64,000 bases of DNA from Saccharofermentans sp. (GCA_016292135.1 JAEFAZ010000001.1:460246-524245), one strand, 5' to 3'. Positions 43,429 to 56,604 are shown, numbered from the stretch's first letter. The notes: generated by a model not told the origin, from the sequence alone. Made by a program: numbers and translations.

Positions 43429-45510
43429 TTACTCTTGAGCCCCTTTGAACGAGACTTCGGAAATACAGCAATCCTTCCAGAAGGACTGACCGTTGTCTTC
43501 ATAGATGTTCCTGACTGAATTGATCGTCAGCCTTACTACTCCGTTTTCGGGCGTTAACCACTCAGGGAAAACGAAGGTGCAGCCTTTCGATGCCTTGTCC
43601 AGATCGAAGGCATAATCGAAAAGATCTATCTCATAGGATTTATCACCGGCAGTTATAGTAACACTTGTCGGCGCATAGTTCTTCTCGAATCTTTTCACTT
43701 TCTTGTCGTCATGGCAGAACCCCGGGCAGATCTTGATCGAATGGAGAGTCGTTCCGGGAGCAAAGTAGAAATCCATATACTCCCCTACGCCCTTGGTCGT
43801 CACGGTCTTGTTCTTGCCCGAACCGTCGACTTCACTGTGACCTCTGACATTCCATGCGGTCTTGAGGTTTCCGTCTATCGCAAGGTCAGGAGTAAAAGCC
43901 TTTCCGTCACTCTGTGTGTAATATGCCGATGCGCTTACCGCATTTGGCTTAACGGCAACAGGCTTCGGTGTAGCAGTAGGCTTGGCTTTCGTAGCCTTTG
44001 ACTCCTCACCGGAAGTATCGCCTGTCTCTTCGGGAGCTGTCTTATCCGGCTCGGTATCTTCAGTAACATCTGTATCTTCAGCAGGATCGTCCGGAATTAC
44101 AAGGGCTGATGTGCCCTTTGCATCTTCTCCGCGGCTGCTCCTGGCCGTGGTCGTTTCCTTCGTGACCTTCCCGGGGGTCGTCCGGGTCGTAGTGTCCCGG
44201 ACAGTGTTGTCGTTTTCCTTCATCTTGCCCGCTACGATGACGATGCTCGCAACTATGATGGCAACAGCCGCCAGAGAAACTAAACCGGCGATGATCCCGA
44301 TGACCGCTTTCTTTGACTTCTTCGGCTGGACATGTTCTGCCTGTATGCCCTGCTGATAAGGATAGTCAGCCTGTGCGTTCTGCATTACCGGCTGTGAATA
44401 CACCGGCTGGACGGGCTGCTGCATAACGGGGGCAGCGGCAGGAGCCAAAGGAATAACGGGAGCCGGCGGAATATTCTGACCAACAGGCCGGTTATATGCC
44501 TGTGGTACTGCAGGAACGACCGGAACCTGCGGCGCAGCGGGAGCCTGAGGGGCTGCTGCCTGTACCTGAGGAGCAGCGGGAACCACCGGAGCGGATACTT
44601 GAGGCTGAGGATTTTCCTGAACCTTAGCTCCTTCTGCCGATATCTTCATAGCGCGCTTGAAGGCCGTCATCGTCTGGAAACGGTCCGCTGCATTTACGGA
44701 CAGAGCCTGAAGGATCGCGTTTTCGACTGCTTCGGGAAGCTTAACTCCCAAGGTGCTCGGCGGGATCAGTTCGTCTTCCTCAAGTCTTGCGACCGAATCA
44801 GGCGGACGCTGCCCGGTAAGGGCAAAATAGAAAGTTGCGCCAAGAGCATATACATCCGTATAAGGGCCCTGTCTTCCACGCCTGATATATTGTTCCTTGG
44901 GAGCAAAACCATGCTTTAAGACTATGTCAAGGCTGCGGCTCTTATCTCCGACGCTGTATCTTGCCGCACCGAAATCTAGCAGCTTTACGGTACCGTCTTT
45001 GGTGATGTAGATATTATCGGGAGTAACGTCTCTATGAACGATGCCGCGGGCGTGAACTGCTGCAAGGGCATCCATAACGGGAACGAGGATACTTGCCGTC
45101 TCTTCCCAGTCGAGCTTGCCGCCTTTTTCCTTGATGTAATCATCCAGGCTGGTACCCTCGATGAAATCCATGACGAAATAACCGGTATCGTTCTCTTCGA
45201 AATAGGTGTGGATCCTTACGATATTCTCGTTGCCGATGAACTGGGCAAGCGTCTGTGCCTCTTCCATGAAGCACTTCTTGCCGTATTCGAAGCTTTCGCT
45301 CCTCTCACCGTTAAAGGGGATCGCGATCGTCTCATGTCTTGTCGCAAGAGCATCCGGGAAAAACTCCTTGATCGCAACACGCTGACCCGTCTTATGGTCA
45401 GTCGCCATATACGTAATACCGAAACCGCCCTGGCCTAAGACCTTATCGACAATATACTGTCCTGCAAGGACTGTTCCTTCAGGCAACGCCATTGGGTACT
45501 TTTCGTTCAT
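43429..45510 (-). CDS. Hanks-type Ser/Thr kinase with extracellular discoidin-like domain
   Basis: 693 residues from the ATG at 45510, which is 11 bases after GGAGGG; an upstream in-frame GTG lies too close to that site. The kinase domain is at about 17-285: GQGGFG, VAIKEF (Lys), HRDVTPDN, LDFGAAR. The catalytic-loop Lys of HRDxKxxN is Thr here, a substitution seen in several clostridial kinases. A Pro/Ala/Gln-rich linker (about 305-395), a membrane helix (about 405-427) and a Thr/Glu-rich stretch follow. The C-terminal domain (about 530-690) resembles a discoidin/F5-8C-type or NADase-type glycan-binding fold (DLAIDGNLKTAWNVRG, VRLTINSVRNIY). I infer a transmembrane sensor kinase that binds a wall or external glycan. 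It lacks the PASTA domains of PrkC. Confidence 0.88.
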   Translation of the reverse strand: MNEKYPMALPEGTVLAGQYIVDKVLGQGGFGITYMATDHKTGQRVAIKEFFPDALATRHETIAIPFNGERSESFEYGKKCFMEEAQTLAQFIGNENIVRIHTYFEENDTGYFVMDFIEGTSLDDYIKEKGGKLDWEETASILVPVMDALAAVHARGIVHRDVTPDNIYITKDGTVKLLDFGAARYSVGDKSRSLDIVLKHGFAPKEQYIRRGRQGPYTDVYALGATFYFALTGQRPPDSVARLEEDELIPPSTLGVKLPEAVENAILQALSVNAADRFQTMTAFKRAMKISAEGAKVQENPQPQVSAPVVPAAPQVQAAAPQAPAAPQVPVVPAVPQAYNRPVGQNIPPAPVIPLAPAAAPVMQQPVQPVYSQPVMQNAQADYPYQQGIQAEHVQPKKSKKAVIGIIAGLVSLAAVAIIVASIVIVAGKMKENDNTVRDTTTRTTPGKVTKETTTARSSRGEDAKGTSALVIPDDPAEDTDVTEDTEPDKTAPEETGDTSGEESKATKAKPTATPKPVAVKPNAVSASAYYTQSDGKAFTPDLAIDGNLKTAWNVRGHSEVDGSGKNKTVTTKGVGEYMDFYFAPGTTLHSIKICPGFCHDDKKVKRFEKNYAPTSVTITAGDKSYEIDLFDYAFDLDKASKGCTFVFPEWLTPENGVVRLTINSVRNIYEDNGQSFWKDCCISEVSFKGAQE

Positions 45511-45590
45511 AGACAGCACACCCTCCTATGGCAATATTTTACATTTCAAGAGGGCATAATTCAACAACGGGCCTTTCGGCCCGCCGCAGA

Positions 45591-47621
45591 TCATTTGGAC
45601 TGTTTTACCTCACTGATCGTATCTTTCGTGAAGGTCTTGAATCCTGAATCCTTCTTATCGAAAAGGAGACTGTACTGGATCTCATGGTAGAGCTTCAGGA
45701 CCTTGCTCTCAGCAGGATTGATATCCGTAAGATAATGATACTTCTCGTCAGACTTTGAGTAGTAACCGATCGCGTTGAGGCAGGGGACCTCAGTCTTTAA
45801 CCTGTCGATGACCTTGTAGTAGGAAGGCATCTTTACGCCGGCAGCTCTCATGACATCCAAAGAAAGATAATTGATGCTGGTAACCTCATCCCATTCTTCG
45901 TGCTCAGCGAGAAGCGCGGGATCCATGTCGTAGTTGGTCCAGATGAGATAAGGAACGATATAGCTGGAGTTTCTTCCGGGTGCGAAGTTATTGTTGAAAG
46001 CGATCATCTTAGGCTGATGGTCACCGAAGATAAGAACGGTGTACTTCTCATCACAGCCCTTGAGATAATCGAGCAGGTATTCCAGAGCCTCATCACTCTT
46101 GTTGAGAGCATTAAGATATGTATTGACCTGCAGTGTCTCACCGGAAAAAACATTGGAAACATACTTGTGGAGATGGAAATTATCGTACTCCATAGTATAT
46201 CCGCCGTGATTCTGCATGGTTACGAGGAAATTGAAGGTCTTCTGTCCCTTCGATCTTTCGAGCCTGTTGATAAGGTTCTGATAAGCGCACTTATCGGATA
46301 CATATTCACGGTAAAGATCCTTGTCAGTATATTCAAAATCATCAAGGAACATGTATTCTTCGAAGCCGATCAAAGGATATACCTTGGGGCGGTTCCATCC
46401 GGAAGCGAGGTAAGGATGCATCGCGCATGTCGAGTAGCCCATGTCGCGGAGAGCCCAGGCAAAAGAATATGTATCGTTATTGATATAGTTGGAGTAAGGG
46501 ATCGTTCCCGTAGGAAGGAACGCCGTTGATATACCGGTAAGGAATTCGAATTCGGAATTGGGAGTATTGCCGCCGTAAACGGAAGACAACGCATATCCGT
46601 GTACCGTATTCTCATTAAGCGAATTCCAGTAAGGAGTAGGATCCTCGTAGCAGCCTAGCATGAAGGTGTAATCCCTGGCCTGCATATAAGACTCGTTCAT
46701 TATTACGATGATGTTGGATGCCTCATCGGCATTGCCCTTGTCGTTCATGTCGATACCGAGGTCGCTGATATCCTTATCGAGCGCTTCTGCAGAATATCCT
46801 TCAGGAGCTTCAGGGAACATCGTCAATGCGGACATGCTGATATTGAGCAAAAGACCGTTGTAAGCAGAACCCTTGTCTTCCCATGCTTGAAGTGAATATA
46901 CAGTGTTCCACTTCTTAAGAGTAACGATGAATACGGCCGTGCATGCACAGGAAAGAGCAGCAAAGATGGCAACTTTTGCCGGTATGGGCAGGAGCCTCTT
47001 CTCACCCTTAAACCTTAACATAGCGATGCAGTAGAGAGCGAAAGGAATGATCACGTAAAGGATCGGGCCCTTGATATCGAGATGGTAATTGGATACGACG
47101 TTCAGAGCCGTGCCGGCGGAAAGGATATCCGTGAACAGGAATTCATGTCCTCTCTCGGTATAGATGAAGTAGTTGACCGTACCGAAAAGCAGGAAGATAA
47201 CAGGTGTCAGGAGAGCCGCATACCTTCTCTTTACACATATAAATCTCAGGAAGAAATATACAGCCATGACGATGGTGATCTCATAAGCCCATCTTGTCTT
47301 CTCACTGTGGTACATGACCATATAGAGAGAATTGAACTCGATGACCTTGGTATGACCGATAAGATTGATCATCTGCAAAAAATATACGGTAAAGAAGGCT
47401 GAAAAGACAGGAAGAACGATATCTCCCGCGATCTGAACAAACTTAGCTTTGCCCTCTTCCTTGAAAGTGAAAGTAAAAAGACTGATCACGAAAAGGACTA
47501 CATACCATATCACGCAATCCCAGAACTTTCCTGCTGCAGCGATGCTGCCTGCGACAGCAAGCGCCAAAGCTATAACGATCCTTATTATGTCAAGCTTACC
47601 CAGCGAAAATTTAACGCTCAT
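45591..47621 (-). CDS. LtaS-like sulfatase-fold phosphoglycerol transferase
   Basis: 676 residues, AGGAG before the ATG. The first 230 residues hold several membrane helices. The sulfatase-fold domain (about 285-600) has IIVIMNESY (metal-binding Glu), NTPNSEFEFLTG (nucleophile Thr region), QNHGGYT (His) and FGDHQPK (Asp-His). Family knowledge: LtaS builds lipoteichoic acid by transferring glycerol phosphate from phosphatidylglycerol; relatives modify other polymers. Which polymer is made here is not known. A short GC-rich hairpin with weak T tail (45570-45587) lies between its stop and the kinase gene. Confidence 0.87.
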   Translation of the reverse strand: MSVKFSLGKLDIIRIVIALALAVAGSIAAAGKFWDCVIWYVVLFVISLFTFTFKEEGKAKFVQIAGDIVLPVFSAFFTVYFLQMINLIGHTKVIEFNSLYMVMYHSEKTRWAYEITIVMAVYFFLRFICVKRRYAALLTPVIFLLFGTVNYFIYTERGHEFLFTDILSAGTALNVVSNYHLDIKGPILYVIIPFALYCIAMLRFKGEKRLLPIPAKVAIFAALSCACTAVFIVTLKKWNTVYSLQAWEDKGSAYNGLLLNISMSALTMFPEAPEGYSAEALDKDISDLGIDMNDKGNADEASNIIVIMNESYMQARDYTFMLGCYEDPTPYWNSLNENTVHGYALSSVYGGNTPNSEFEFLTGISTAFLPTGTIPYSNYINNDTYSFAWALRDMGYSTCAMHPYLASGWNRPKVYPLIGFEEYMFLDDFEYTDKDLYREYVSDKCAYQNLINRLERSKGQKTFNFLVTMQNHGGYTMEYDNFHLHKYVSNVFSGETLQVNTYLNALNKSDEALEYLLDYLKGCDEKYTVLIFGDHQPKMIAFNNNFAPGRNSSYIVPYLIWTNYDMDPALLAEHEEWDEVTSINYLSLDVMRAAGVKMPSYYKVIDRLKTEVPCLNAIGYYSKSDEKYHYLTDINPAESKVLKLYHEIQYSLLFDKKDSGFKTFTKDTISEVKQSK

Positions 47622-47713
47622 TTTTATCCCTGAACTCCTATCTTTTGAAAATTCTTCTCAAACCAGCATATTATAATATAAAATTCCGAAAAAAAAGAAC
47701 AAAAAATCAGCGT

Positions 47714-48183
47714 TCATTCTCCGCGAAATTCAGCAAGACGTTTCTTCTTGCTCTCAGAACCGTAGTTTTCTATAAGACGCATCCTGGCAAGAGCACGCTG
47801 TTTCATATACTGGGCGTCATTAGGATAGACTTTTGACCGGTCCTTGTTCTGCATATCGAGCCTGTCACAGGCTTTCTTATATGACTCGAAGATCCTCCTG
47901 ACGGAAATGTCATCCGGCCATTCAGCGGAATTGCAGATAATGAGGACCAGAGACTGGGATATCTCACAATAGCCTTCGGCGGCAAAGAAGTGTCTTACGC
48001 CCTCCCCGTCCCTTACGGTGACTGTACCGGGCGTGATGGACACGACACGCGGCTCATGACCGCGCATAATTCCCATACCGCCGTCCGTGGCAGGTATGGT
48101 GACCGAATAAGCTTCGGTCTCAAGGAATACGCGGTCAGGTGTTATGACCAGGAAATGGATCGTATCTTCAGTCTTATCAGCCA

Positions 48184-48184
<1 letters not shown>
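47714..48184 (-). CDS. atpC: F-type ATP synthase epsilon subunit
   Basis: 156 residues. The N-terminal beta-sandwich has IHFLVITPDRVFLE and TDGGMGIMRGHEP, typical of epsilon. The C-terminal helical region (about 95-156) is longer and more charged than usual. Its ATG overlaps the atpD stop by one base (ATGA type), so the two are coupled. It is the last gene of the operon. Confidence 0.88.
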
Positions 48185-49596
<1,412 letters not shown>

Positions 49597-49638
49597 TTAT
49601 ATCCTCTCTCCCCGTCTGATTATCTGGGAACCGCTATG

Positions 49639-50577
49639 TCAGATGTTATCCGCCTGCGCAGCTCCGTTCACGATCTCGGTAAGTTCTGTTGTAATCTTTG
49701 CCTGTCTTGCCCTGTTGCTCAGAAGCTGCAGTTTCTTCATCATCTCTTCCGCATTGTCCGTAGCGTTCTGCATGGCAGTGAGCCTTGCGCTCTGCTCAGA
49801 TTCATATGCCTGCACCATGGCTCCGTAGATCATGGCATTCGTATAGGAATCAATAAGGAAGTCAAACACAGCATTTGCGTTAGGGTAATAATTTATACCT
49901 GATCCGGGCGGAATGGCTATTCCTGCATCATTAACGTCAGAAGGCAATATCTTGGAGATAGCCTTGACGTCGACCGGCAGCAGACGCATGACCATGGGCA
50001 CCATCTTGATGGGTGATTCCATTCTGGTATAAATGAGATAGACCAGGTCAAACTCATGATTCAGGAACTTGGTCCTGATGATGGTTCCCACGTTCTTGGC
50101 CTGATAGAAAGTAGGTTCCGTGATCGGGAACGAGAAATCCCTGTTAACGTTATAACCTGCGCGGATCAGCTTATCGCGGGCAAGCTTTCCGAAAACATAA
50201 AGCTCATAGTTCGTGGAAAGCCCCTTCTTTGTATTTTCGAGGACCTTCGTACGTATGTGCTCTTCGGCGATCTTGACCATGTTATTGTTATAGGCGCCGG
50301 CAAGACCCTGGTCTCCTGAAAGGACAAAGCATCCTATCTTCCAGAGACCGCCTTCATCCTTCTGCTTCAGTGTAAGGAAAGGGTTATCGATAGTATCCGT
50401 ATTGTTCATCATCTCCTGCATGCTTTCGGCACAGAGACGGAAAAACGGATACATGGCGTCGTGGAGAGCAGTGGATCTGCGCATCTTGGCAGAACTTACC
50501 AGCTGCATGGCATTTGTCATCTGGCTTATGTCATCGACGCTCTTTATACGCTTCTTTATGTCATTGAGATTATCCAT
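49639..50577 (-). CDS. atpG: F-type ATP synthase gamma subunit
   Basis: 312 residues, slightly long. The N-terminal helix contains DIKKRIKSVDDISQMTNAMQLVSSAKMRR, matching the gamma signature, and the C-terminal helix has MQNATDNAEEMM. Gamma is the rotor shaft linking the c ring to the catalytic head. It starts just after the atpA stop, behind AGTAAGG. Confidence 0.94.
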   Translation of the reverse strand: MDNLNDIKKRIKSVDDISQMTNAMQLVSSAKMRRSTALHDAMYPFFRLCAESMQEMMNNTDTIDNPFLTLKQKDEGGLWKIGCFVLSGDQGLAGAYNNNMVKIAEEHIRTKVLENTKKGLSTNYELYVFGKLARDKLIRAGYNVNRDFSFPITEPTFYQAKNVGTIIRTKFLNHEFDLVYLIYTRMESPIKMVPMVMRLLPVDVKAISKILPSDVNDAGIAIPPGSGINYYPNANAVFDFLIDSYTNAMIYGAMVQAYESEQSARLTAMQNATDNAEEMMKKLQLLSNRARQAKITTELTEIVNGAAQADNI

Positions 50578-50585
50578 AAAGAACC

Positions 50586-52500
<1,915 letters not shown>

Positions 52501-52508
<8 letters not shown>

Positions 52509-53070
52509 TCTGCTTCACCTCTGCTCCGACTACTTCATCCGTATGTTTCTTTGCCATGCTGACAAGATGTTCATGAGGGATAGCTTCACCGAGAACGTGC
52601 TCTGCAACCTGTACTGCCAAGTCTGAGATATCATCCTTCATGTCCTCGATGGATGATCTCTTAAGTTTCTCAGCATCTTCCTGAGCTCTTGTGATGATGA
52701 TTTCAGCCTCATCCTTGGCATTCTGGATGATGGCTTCTGCCTGTTTCTCGGCATTATCCTTAGCTTCTTCAATGACGACCGAAGCCTGAACCTTGGCATC
52801 ATCGATTATCTGGCTGCTCTCTTCGGCAGTCTTCGTCGCTTCGGCATTGGCCTTTTCGGCAGACTCAAGTTCGCTGTTAAGAGCGTCTTCCCTCTCCCTC
52901 ATGGCGGCAATGACTCTCTTATAAACAAGCTTCTTGATAATGATATAGGCAACTATAAGGTTGATCGCGGTAAAAAGCGCCGTGACCAGATAGCCTGCCA
53001 ACTGATCAGCAGTAAACAGTCCCGATTTCTCCTCGGCTGCAAGGATCAGATTGAATAATTCGCAAGACAT
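52501..53070 (-). CDS. atpF: F-type ATP synthase b subunit
   Basis: 189 residues. One membrane helix (about 28-50) is followed by a long charged coiled coil (about 55-150), as expected for the peripheral stalk. It ends in a helical segment with [14 protein letters not shown], the usual delta-contacting end. No delta domain is fused to it. Its stop codon overlaps the atpA start, where atpH would normally lie. Confidence 0.92.
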
Positions 53071-53117
53071 AATATATATGACTCCTTTATATCACCTTGA
53101 TAAAGATACCGGTTCCG

Positions 53118-53429
53118 TCAGAATGTGAAGATGAGCAGGAGCGCTACGACCAGCGAGTAGATGGCAACGGATTCGATAAAGACGATAGCCAGGAGGAGCA
53201 AGGTCTGGATCTTGCTGAATACTTCAGGCTGTCTTGCACCGGCATCAACAGCATGAGATGTGGCAATACCCATACCGAGACTTGAACCCAATGCACCGAG
53301 TCCGATAGCGATACCGGCAGCCAGTGCGGCCAGAGCCTTCGGATCAATACCGCCTGAAACGGCTTCTTCTCCTGCAAATGTGATGACCGATGTGATCACT
53401 GCGGGAAGGTTGGAAAGAATCTCTAACAT
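53118..53429 (-). CDS. atpE: F-type ATP synthase c subunit
   Basis: 103 residues, longer than the common 75-90 because of an N-terminal extension with a first hydrophobic stretch. The two hairpin helices hold GIAIGLGALGSSLGMG and the ion-binding helix with FIESVAIYSLV. The polar loop is ARQPE. The ion-binding Glu-Ser and the Tyr four residues later resemble Na+-type c rings, but the Gln of the first helix is Met, so the coupling ion is uncertain. GGAGG lies before the ATG. Confidence 0.92.
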   Translation of the reverse strand: MLEILSNLPAVITSVITFAGEEAVSGGIDPKALAALAAGIAIGLGALGSSLGMGIATSHAVDAGARQPEVFSKIQTLLLLAIVFIESVAIYSLVVALLLIFTF

Positions 53430-53447
53430 ATCTTATACCTCCTTAGA

Positions 53448-54308
53448 TTAGACGGCCGCTTTCAGCGACTCGGGATTCTTCTTGCTGTTCTTCTTGGCAA
53501 GCCTTGCGGCTTTCTTCTTCTCTTTCTTCTCTTTCTTTTCGAGATCTTCGGGCTCATGGGCTGTCTCAACGATCTCTCCGATATACGACATCGTAAGGTA
53601 GGAGAATACAACGGCCTGGATTATTCCGTCACCGATATCGAACCACAATCCGATAACGCCGGGAACGACCGCAGGAACGATGATGTAGAGGAATTCCATG
53701 AAAACGAACGCACCGAAAACGTTACCGAAAAGACGCAACGTAAGGGATACGGGCTTGATGATGAAGTCTAAGATCTTGAAAGGCAGCAAAGCGGGCATCG
53801 GAGAGGTCATGTACTTGACGAAGCCCTTGACTCCGACGAACTTAAAGCCCATTACAAGAACATATATGATGGCCACGACAGCCATCGCAGCCGGGAATGC
53901 TATATTTTTCGCAGGCGGAGAGATCTTGAACACCGAGATAACGTTGCAGCCCATTATGACCGCACCGATCGACATGATCATAGGAGCGACCTCCTCGGCC
54001 TGTTCGCGGCTCATGCCGAAATCGCGGCAGGTCTTGAGGATAAGATCTACCACGAGCCAGATAAGGGTCTGTCTGGTGTTGGGTTTCTTGCTGATCCCGC
54101 GGGATAAGTACCACAAAAGAAGGATCATGAGGGCGATCGCGATCCATGACACGATAATGGCATCAGTAATAACGAGCTGGATATTATCGATCATAAAGTA
54201 ATGCTGCCACTGCAGGATACCCTTATTGATCTCTTCCCCTATATCACCGATCTTAATTTCTTCAACGAAAGCTTCCCAGAAAGCCTTCAGAAATTCAAGG
54301 AACCACAT
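53448..54308 (-). CDS. atpB: F-type ATP synthase a subunit
   Basis: 286 residues. Five or six membrane helices are visible, with SLTLRLFGNVFG containing the essential Arg. The C-terminal tail (about 250-286) is unusually rich in Lys and Glu. The a subunit forms the two ion half-channels. It is the first gene of the operon, preceded by GGGGGC. Confidence 0.94.
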   Translation of the reverse strand: MWFLEFLKAFWEAFVEEIKIGDIGEEINKGILQWQHYFMIDNIQLVITDAIIVSWIAIALMILLLWYLSRGISKKPNTRQTLIWLVVDLILKTCRDFGMSREQAEEVAPMIMSIGAVIMGCNVISVFKISPPAKNIAFPAAMAVVAIIYVLVMGFKFVGVKGFVKYMTSPMPALLPFKILDFIIKPVSLTLRLFGNVFGAFVFMEFLYIIVPAVVPGVIGLWFDIGDGIIQAVVFSYLTMSYIGEIVETAHEPEDLEKKEKKEKKKAARLAKKNSKKNPESLKAAV

Positions 54309-54344
54309 AACGGCCGCCCCCTTGCTTTTTATTAAGACAAGGTA

Positions 54345-54372
54345 ATTTTATCGCAAAATAAATATAAAACAA
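54345..54372 (-). promoter_or_regulatory. Promoter of the ATP synthase operon
   Basis: On the minus strand TTGTTT (54367-54372) and TAAAAT (54345-54350) with 16-base spacing, about 36 bases before the atpB ATG. Confidence 0.6.
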
Positions 54373-54448
54373 CCTTTATCGGATATTTAATCTTCAAGTA
54401 TGGTAATACGCACAAATCGGACAAGAAAAAACATCATTTGTATAAGCA

Positions 54449-54480
54449 CAAAAGAACCAAAGGGACAGTCATCCCTTTGG
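54449..54480 (-). terminator. Terminator of the proA-rpiB unit
   Basis: A perfect 9-bp stem (54457-54465 with 54472-54480) is followed on the minus strand by TTCTTTT. Confidence 0.75.
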
Positions 54481-54508
54481 CTCGAAAAGATAAGATATTC
54501 AAATCAGA

Positions 54509-54961
54509 TTATTTGAAAAGACGCTCTTCCTGGGCGATTATATCCCCTACACGCTCTGCATGACGGGCACCTGCAAACTCCTCGGCAAAGAATGCGTCGA
54601 CCATGGACAGGGCCAGCGAAGATCCGACTACACGGGCTCCGAAAGCAAGAACATTGGCATCATTATGCTGTCTGCTCATCCTGGCCATGAACTCATTGTT
54701 GCAAAGACCGCACCTGATCCCCTTGTACTTGTTGCAGACGATAGAGATCCCGATGCCTGTGCCGCAAATGGCGATGCCTCTGTCAGCCTTGCCTGAGAGA
54801 ACGTCTTCCGCGATCTTCTGGCCGGCTGCTACATAACTGTAAGGAAGAGCCGCAGTGTCAGCGCCCCCCTCCAGGACCTCGTAACCCAGCTCTACGAGAT
54901 GAGCAACCACGAGCTTACGGAGCTCATAACCTGCGTGATCCGATGCGATACTAACTTTCAT
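54509..54961 (-). CDS. rpiB: Ribose 5-phosphate isomerase B
   Basis: 150 residues from the ATG at 54961, giving the family's standard start (MKVSIASDHAGYELR) with GGGG eight bases upstream. A GTG three codons earlier is possible but overlaps that site. The conserved CGTGIGISI with the active-site Cys and HNDANVLAFGARVVG are present. It interconverts ribulose 5-phosphate and ribose 5-phosphate, the substrate of the PRPP synthetases elsewhere in the window. The gap to proA is 16 bases. Confidence 0.93.
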   Translation of the reverse strand: MKVSIASDHAGYELRKLVVAHLVELGYEVLEGGADTAALPYSYVAAGQKIAEDVLSGKADRGIAICGTGIGISIVCNKYKGIRCGLCNNEFMARMSRQHNDANVLAFGARVVGSSLALSMVDAFFAEEFAGARHAERVGDIIAQEERLFK

Positions 54962-54977
54962 TTTCTTCACCCCAATC

Positions 54978-56258
54978 TTAAATATTGTGTCTTATGTGCT
55001 TAAACGTCTTATTGCCTGATGCGTAATCGGCAACTATATTCCCTGATCCGATCAGCCTGTACTTATAGGATACAAGACCTTCCAGACCAACAGGTCCCCT
55101 TGCATGGAGCTTGCTGGTCGAAATGCCAACCTCAGCACCAAAACCATATCTGAAACCGTCAGCAAACCTCGTGGAACAGTTGACCAGGACGCTTCCCGAG
55201 TCTACTCTGCCGAGGAAGATATCGGCTGTGTCGGTATTTGCAGTGATTATAGCATCTGTATGGCCTGATCCGAACTCATTTATATGCTCACAGGCTTCCA
55301 TTACGCCGTCAACGATCTTAACGGAAACCTTCATATCGAGATATTCATGGTGCCAGTCGCTGACCTTGCCGCAGCCGTATGTGCTGCTGACATATTCATC
55401 ACCGAAGAATTCAACGCCGCTGTCTTTCAAGGTCTCAAGAAGACGGGGCAGGAATGTATCCTTCAAAGGCGCATCAACGAGTATCGTCTCAGTTGCGTTG
55501 CATACGGAGACATACTGTGTCTTGGCATCGAGAACGACCTTCAGGGCAAGGTCCTCATCGCAGTCCCTGTCGATAAAGGTGTGACAGACACCGTCTGCAT
55601 GCCCCATTACGGGGATCTGAGTGTTTTTCATGATGTACTGAACAAACTGGTTGGATCCTCTGGGGATAATAAGATCTATATACTTATCAAGAGACAGCAT
55701 GCCGTTGACATCTTCCCTGGATTCGAGAAGATTGAGCCAGCCTTCGGGAAGGCCGGCTTCGATCCCGGCCTTGCTGATCACGTCTGCGAGAATACGGTTA
55801 GTAAAAGCCGCTTCAGAACCGCCCTTAAGAAAAACTGCGTTGCCGCTCTTAAGACAAAGGGAAGCTATCTGAACGAGTGCATCAGGACGGCTTTCAAAGA
55901 TAACGCCGATAACGCCGATCGGACAGGTGATCCTGTAAAGTTCCAATCCGTCATCAAGAGTCGTATGAAGGTTAACTTTGCCGACAGGATCGGGAAGACC
56001 AATAAGGCTCCTTATTCCAGTTACGGAATCGGAAAGCTTATTCTCATCATATTTAAGTCTTTTGAGCAAAGGCGCGGCAAGATCCGCCTCCTTGGCATTA
56101 TCAAGATCCTTATGGTTAGCATCAACTATCCCGGACTCATTATCCAGCAATGCTTTGCACACCGCTTCAAGGGCTCTGTTCTTAACTTCATCTGAAAGAA
56201 CAGCCATATCGATCGAAGCCTTTTTGGCACTGACTGCCATAGCAGTAATATCAGACAT
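54978..56258 (-). CDS. proA: Gamma-glutamyl phosphate reductase
   Basis: 426 residues. Aldehyde dehydrogenase-fold landmarks: GVIGVIFESRPDA, LKGGSEA, LIIPRGSNQFV, the catalytic Cys in YVSVCNATET, and GFGAEVGISTSKLHARGPVGLEGL. It reduces gamma-glutamyl phosphate to the semialdehyde in proline synthesis. proB is not adjacent. AAAGGAAC precedes the ATG. Confidence 0.96.
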   Translation of the reverse strand: MSDITAMAVSAKKASIDMAVLSDEVKNRALEAVCKALLDNESGIVDANHKDLDNAKEADLAAPLLKRLKYDENKLSDSVTGIRSLIGLPDPVGKVNLHTTLDDGLELYRITCPIGVIGVIFESRPDALVQIASLCLKSGNAVFLKGGSEAAFTNRILADVISKAGIEAGLPEGWLNLLESREDVNGMLSLDKYIDLIIPRGSNQFVQYIMKNTQIPVMGHADGVCHTFIDRDCDEDLALKVVLDAKTQYVSVCNATETILVDAPLKDTFLPRLLETLKDSGVEFFGDEYVSSTYGCGKVSDWHHEYLDMKVSVKIVDGVMEACEHINEFGSGHTDAIITANTDTADIFLGRVDSGSVLVNCSTRFADGFRYGFGAEVGISTSKLHARGPVGLEGLVSYKYRLIGSGNIVADYASGNKTFKHIRHNI

Positions 56259-56287
56259 ATTCAGTTCCTTTCGCTGATTTTGAATAG

Positions 56288-56316
56288 ATTATATCGTAAG
56301 ATATACCGCTGTTAAA
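56288..56316 (-). promoter_or_regulatory. Promoter of proA
   Basis: On the minus strand a perfect TATAAT (56288-56293) with TTTAAC (56311-56316) 17 bases upstream; the start codon is 30 bases downstream. Confidence 0.55.
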
Positions 56317-56595
56317 CATAAAAATAATGTTCAAAATGTTCAAAACTTTGTAGATAACTCAAAAACAAGCATTGTATTGTTAATATGTCTCACAAAGCCC
56401 GAATTTATTGCATCGAAAAAATATGAGGCAAACTATTGACAAAACGGTTACAAAAGAATTACAAAACCCGCAACATAATGATAACGGGCTTTGCAGACGT
56501 TTTAAATGTATGTTCGTTTTAGCCTGTCCGTCACACGCGGACACAAAAATCTTGAAAAAACCTATTGACAGAAGTCAGTAATAACAAATCCTGTT

Positions 56596-56604
56596 TGATA
56601 TAAT
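56596..56604 (+). promoter_or_regulatory. Extended -10 promoter of the methyltransferase gene (leaderless transcript predicted)
   Basis: TGA-TATAAT ends six bases before the ATG at 56611, so the transcript would begin at about the start codon. No Shine-Dalgarno sequence precedes it. Confidence 0.5.

Noticed and set aside
55284..56195. 303-residue plus-strand open frame opposite proA
   Set aside because: proA is certain on the minus strand with all family motifs; the antisense frame shows none.
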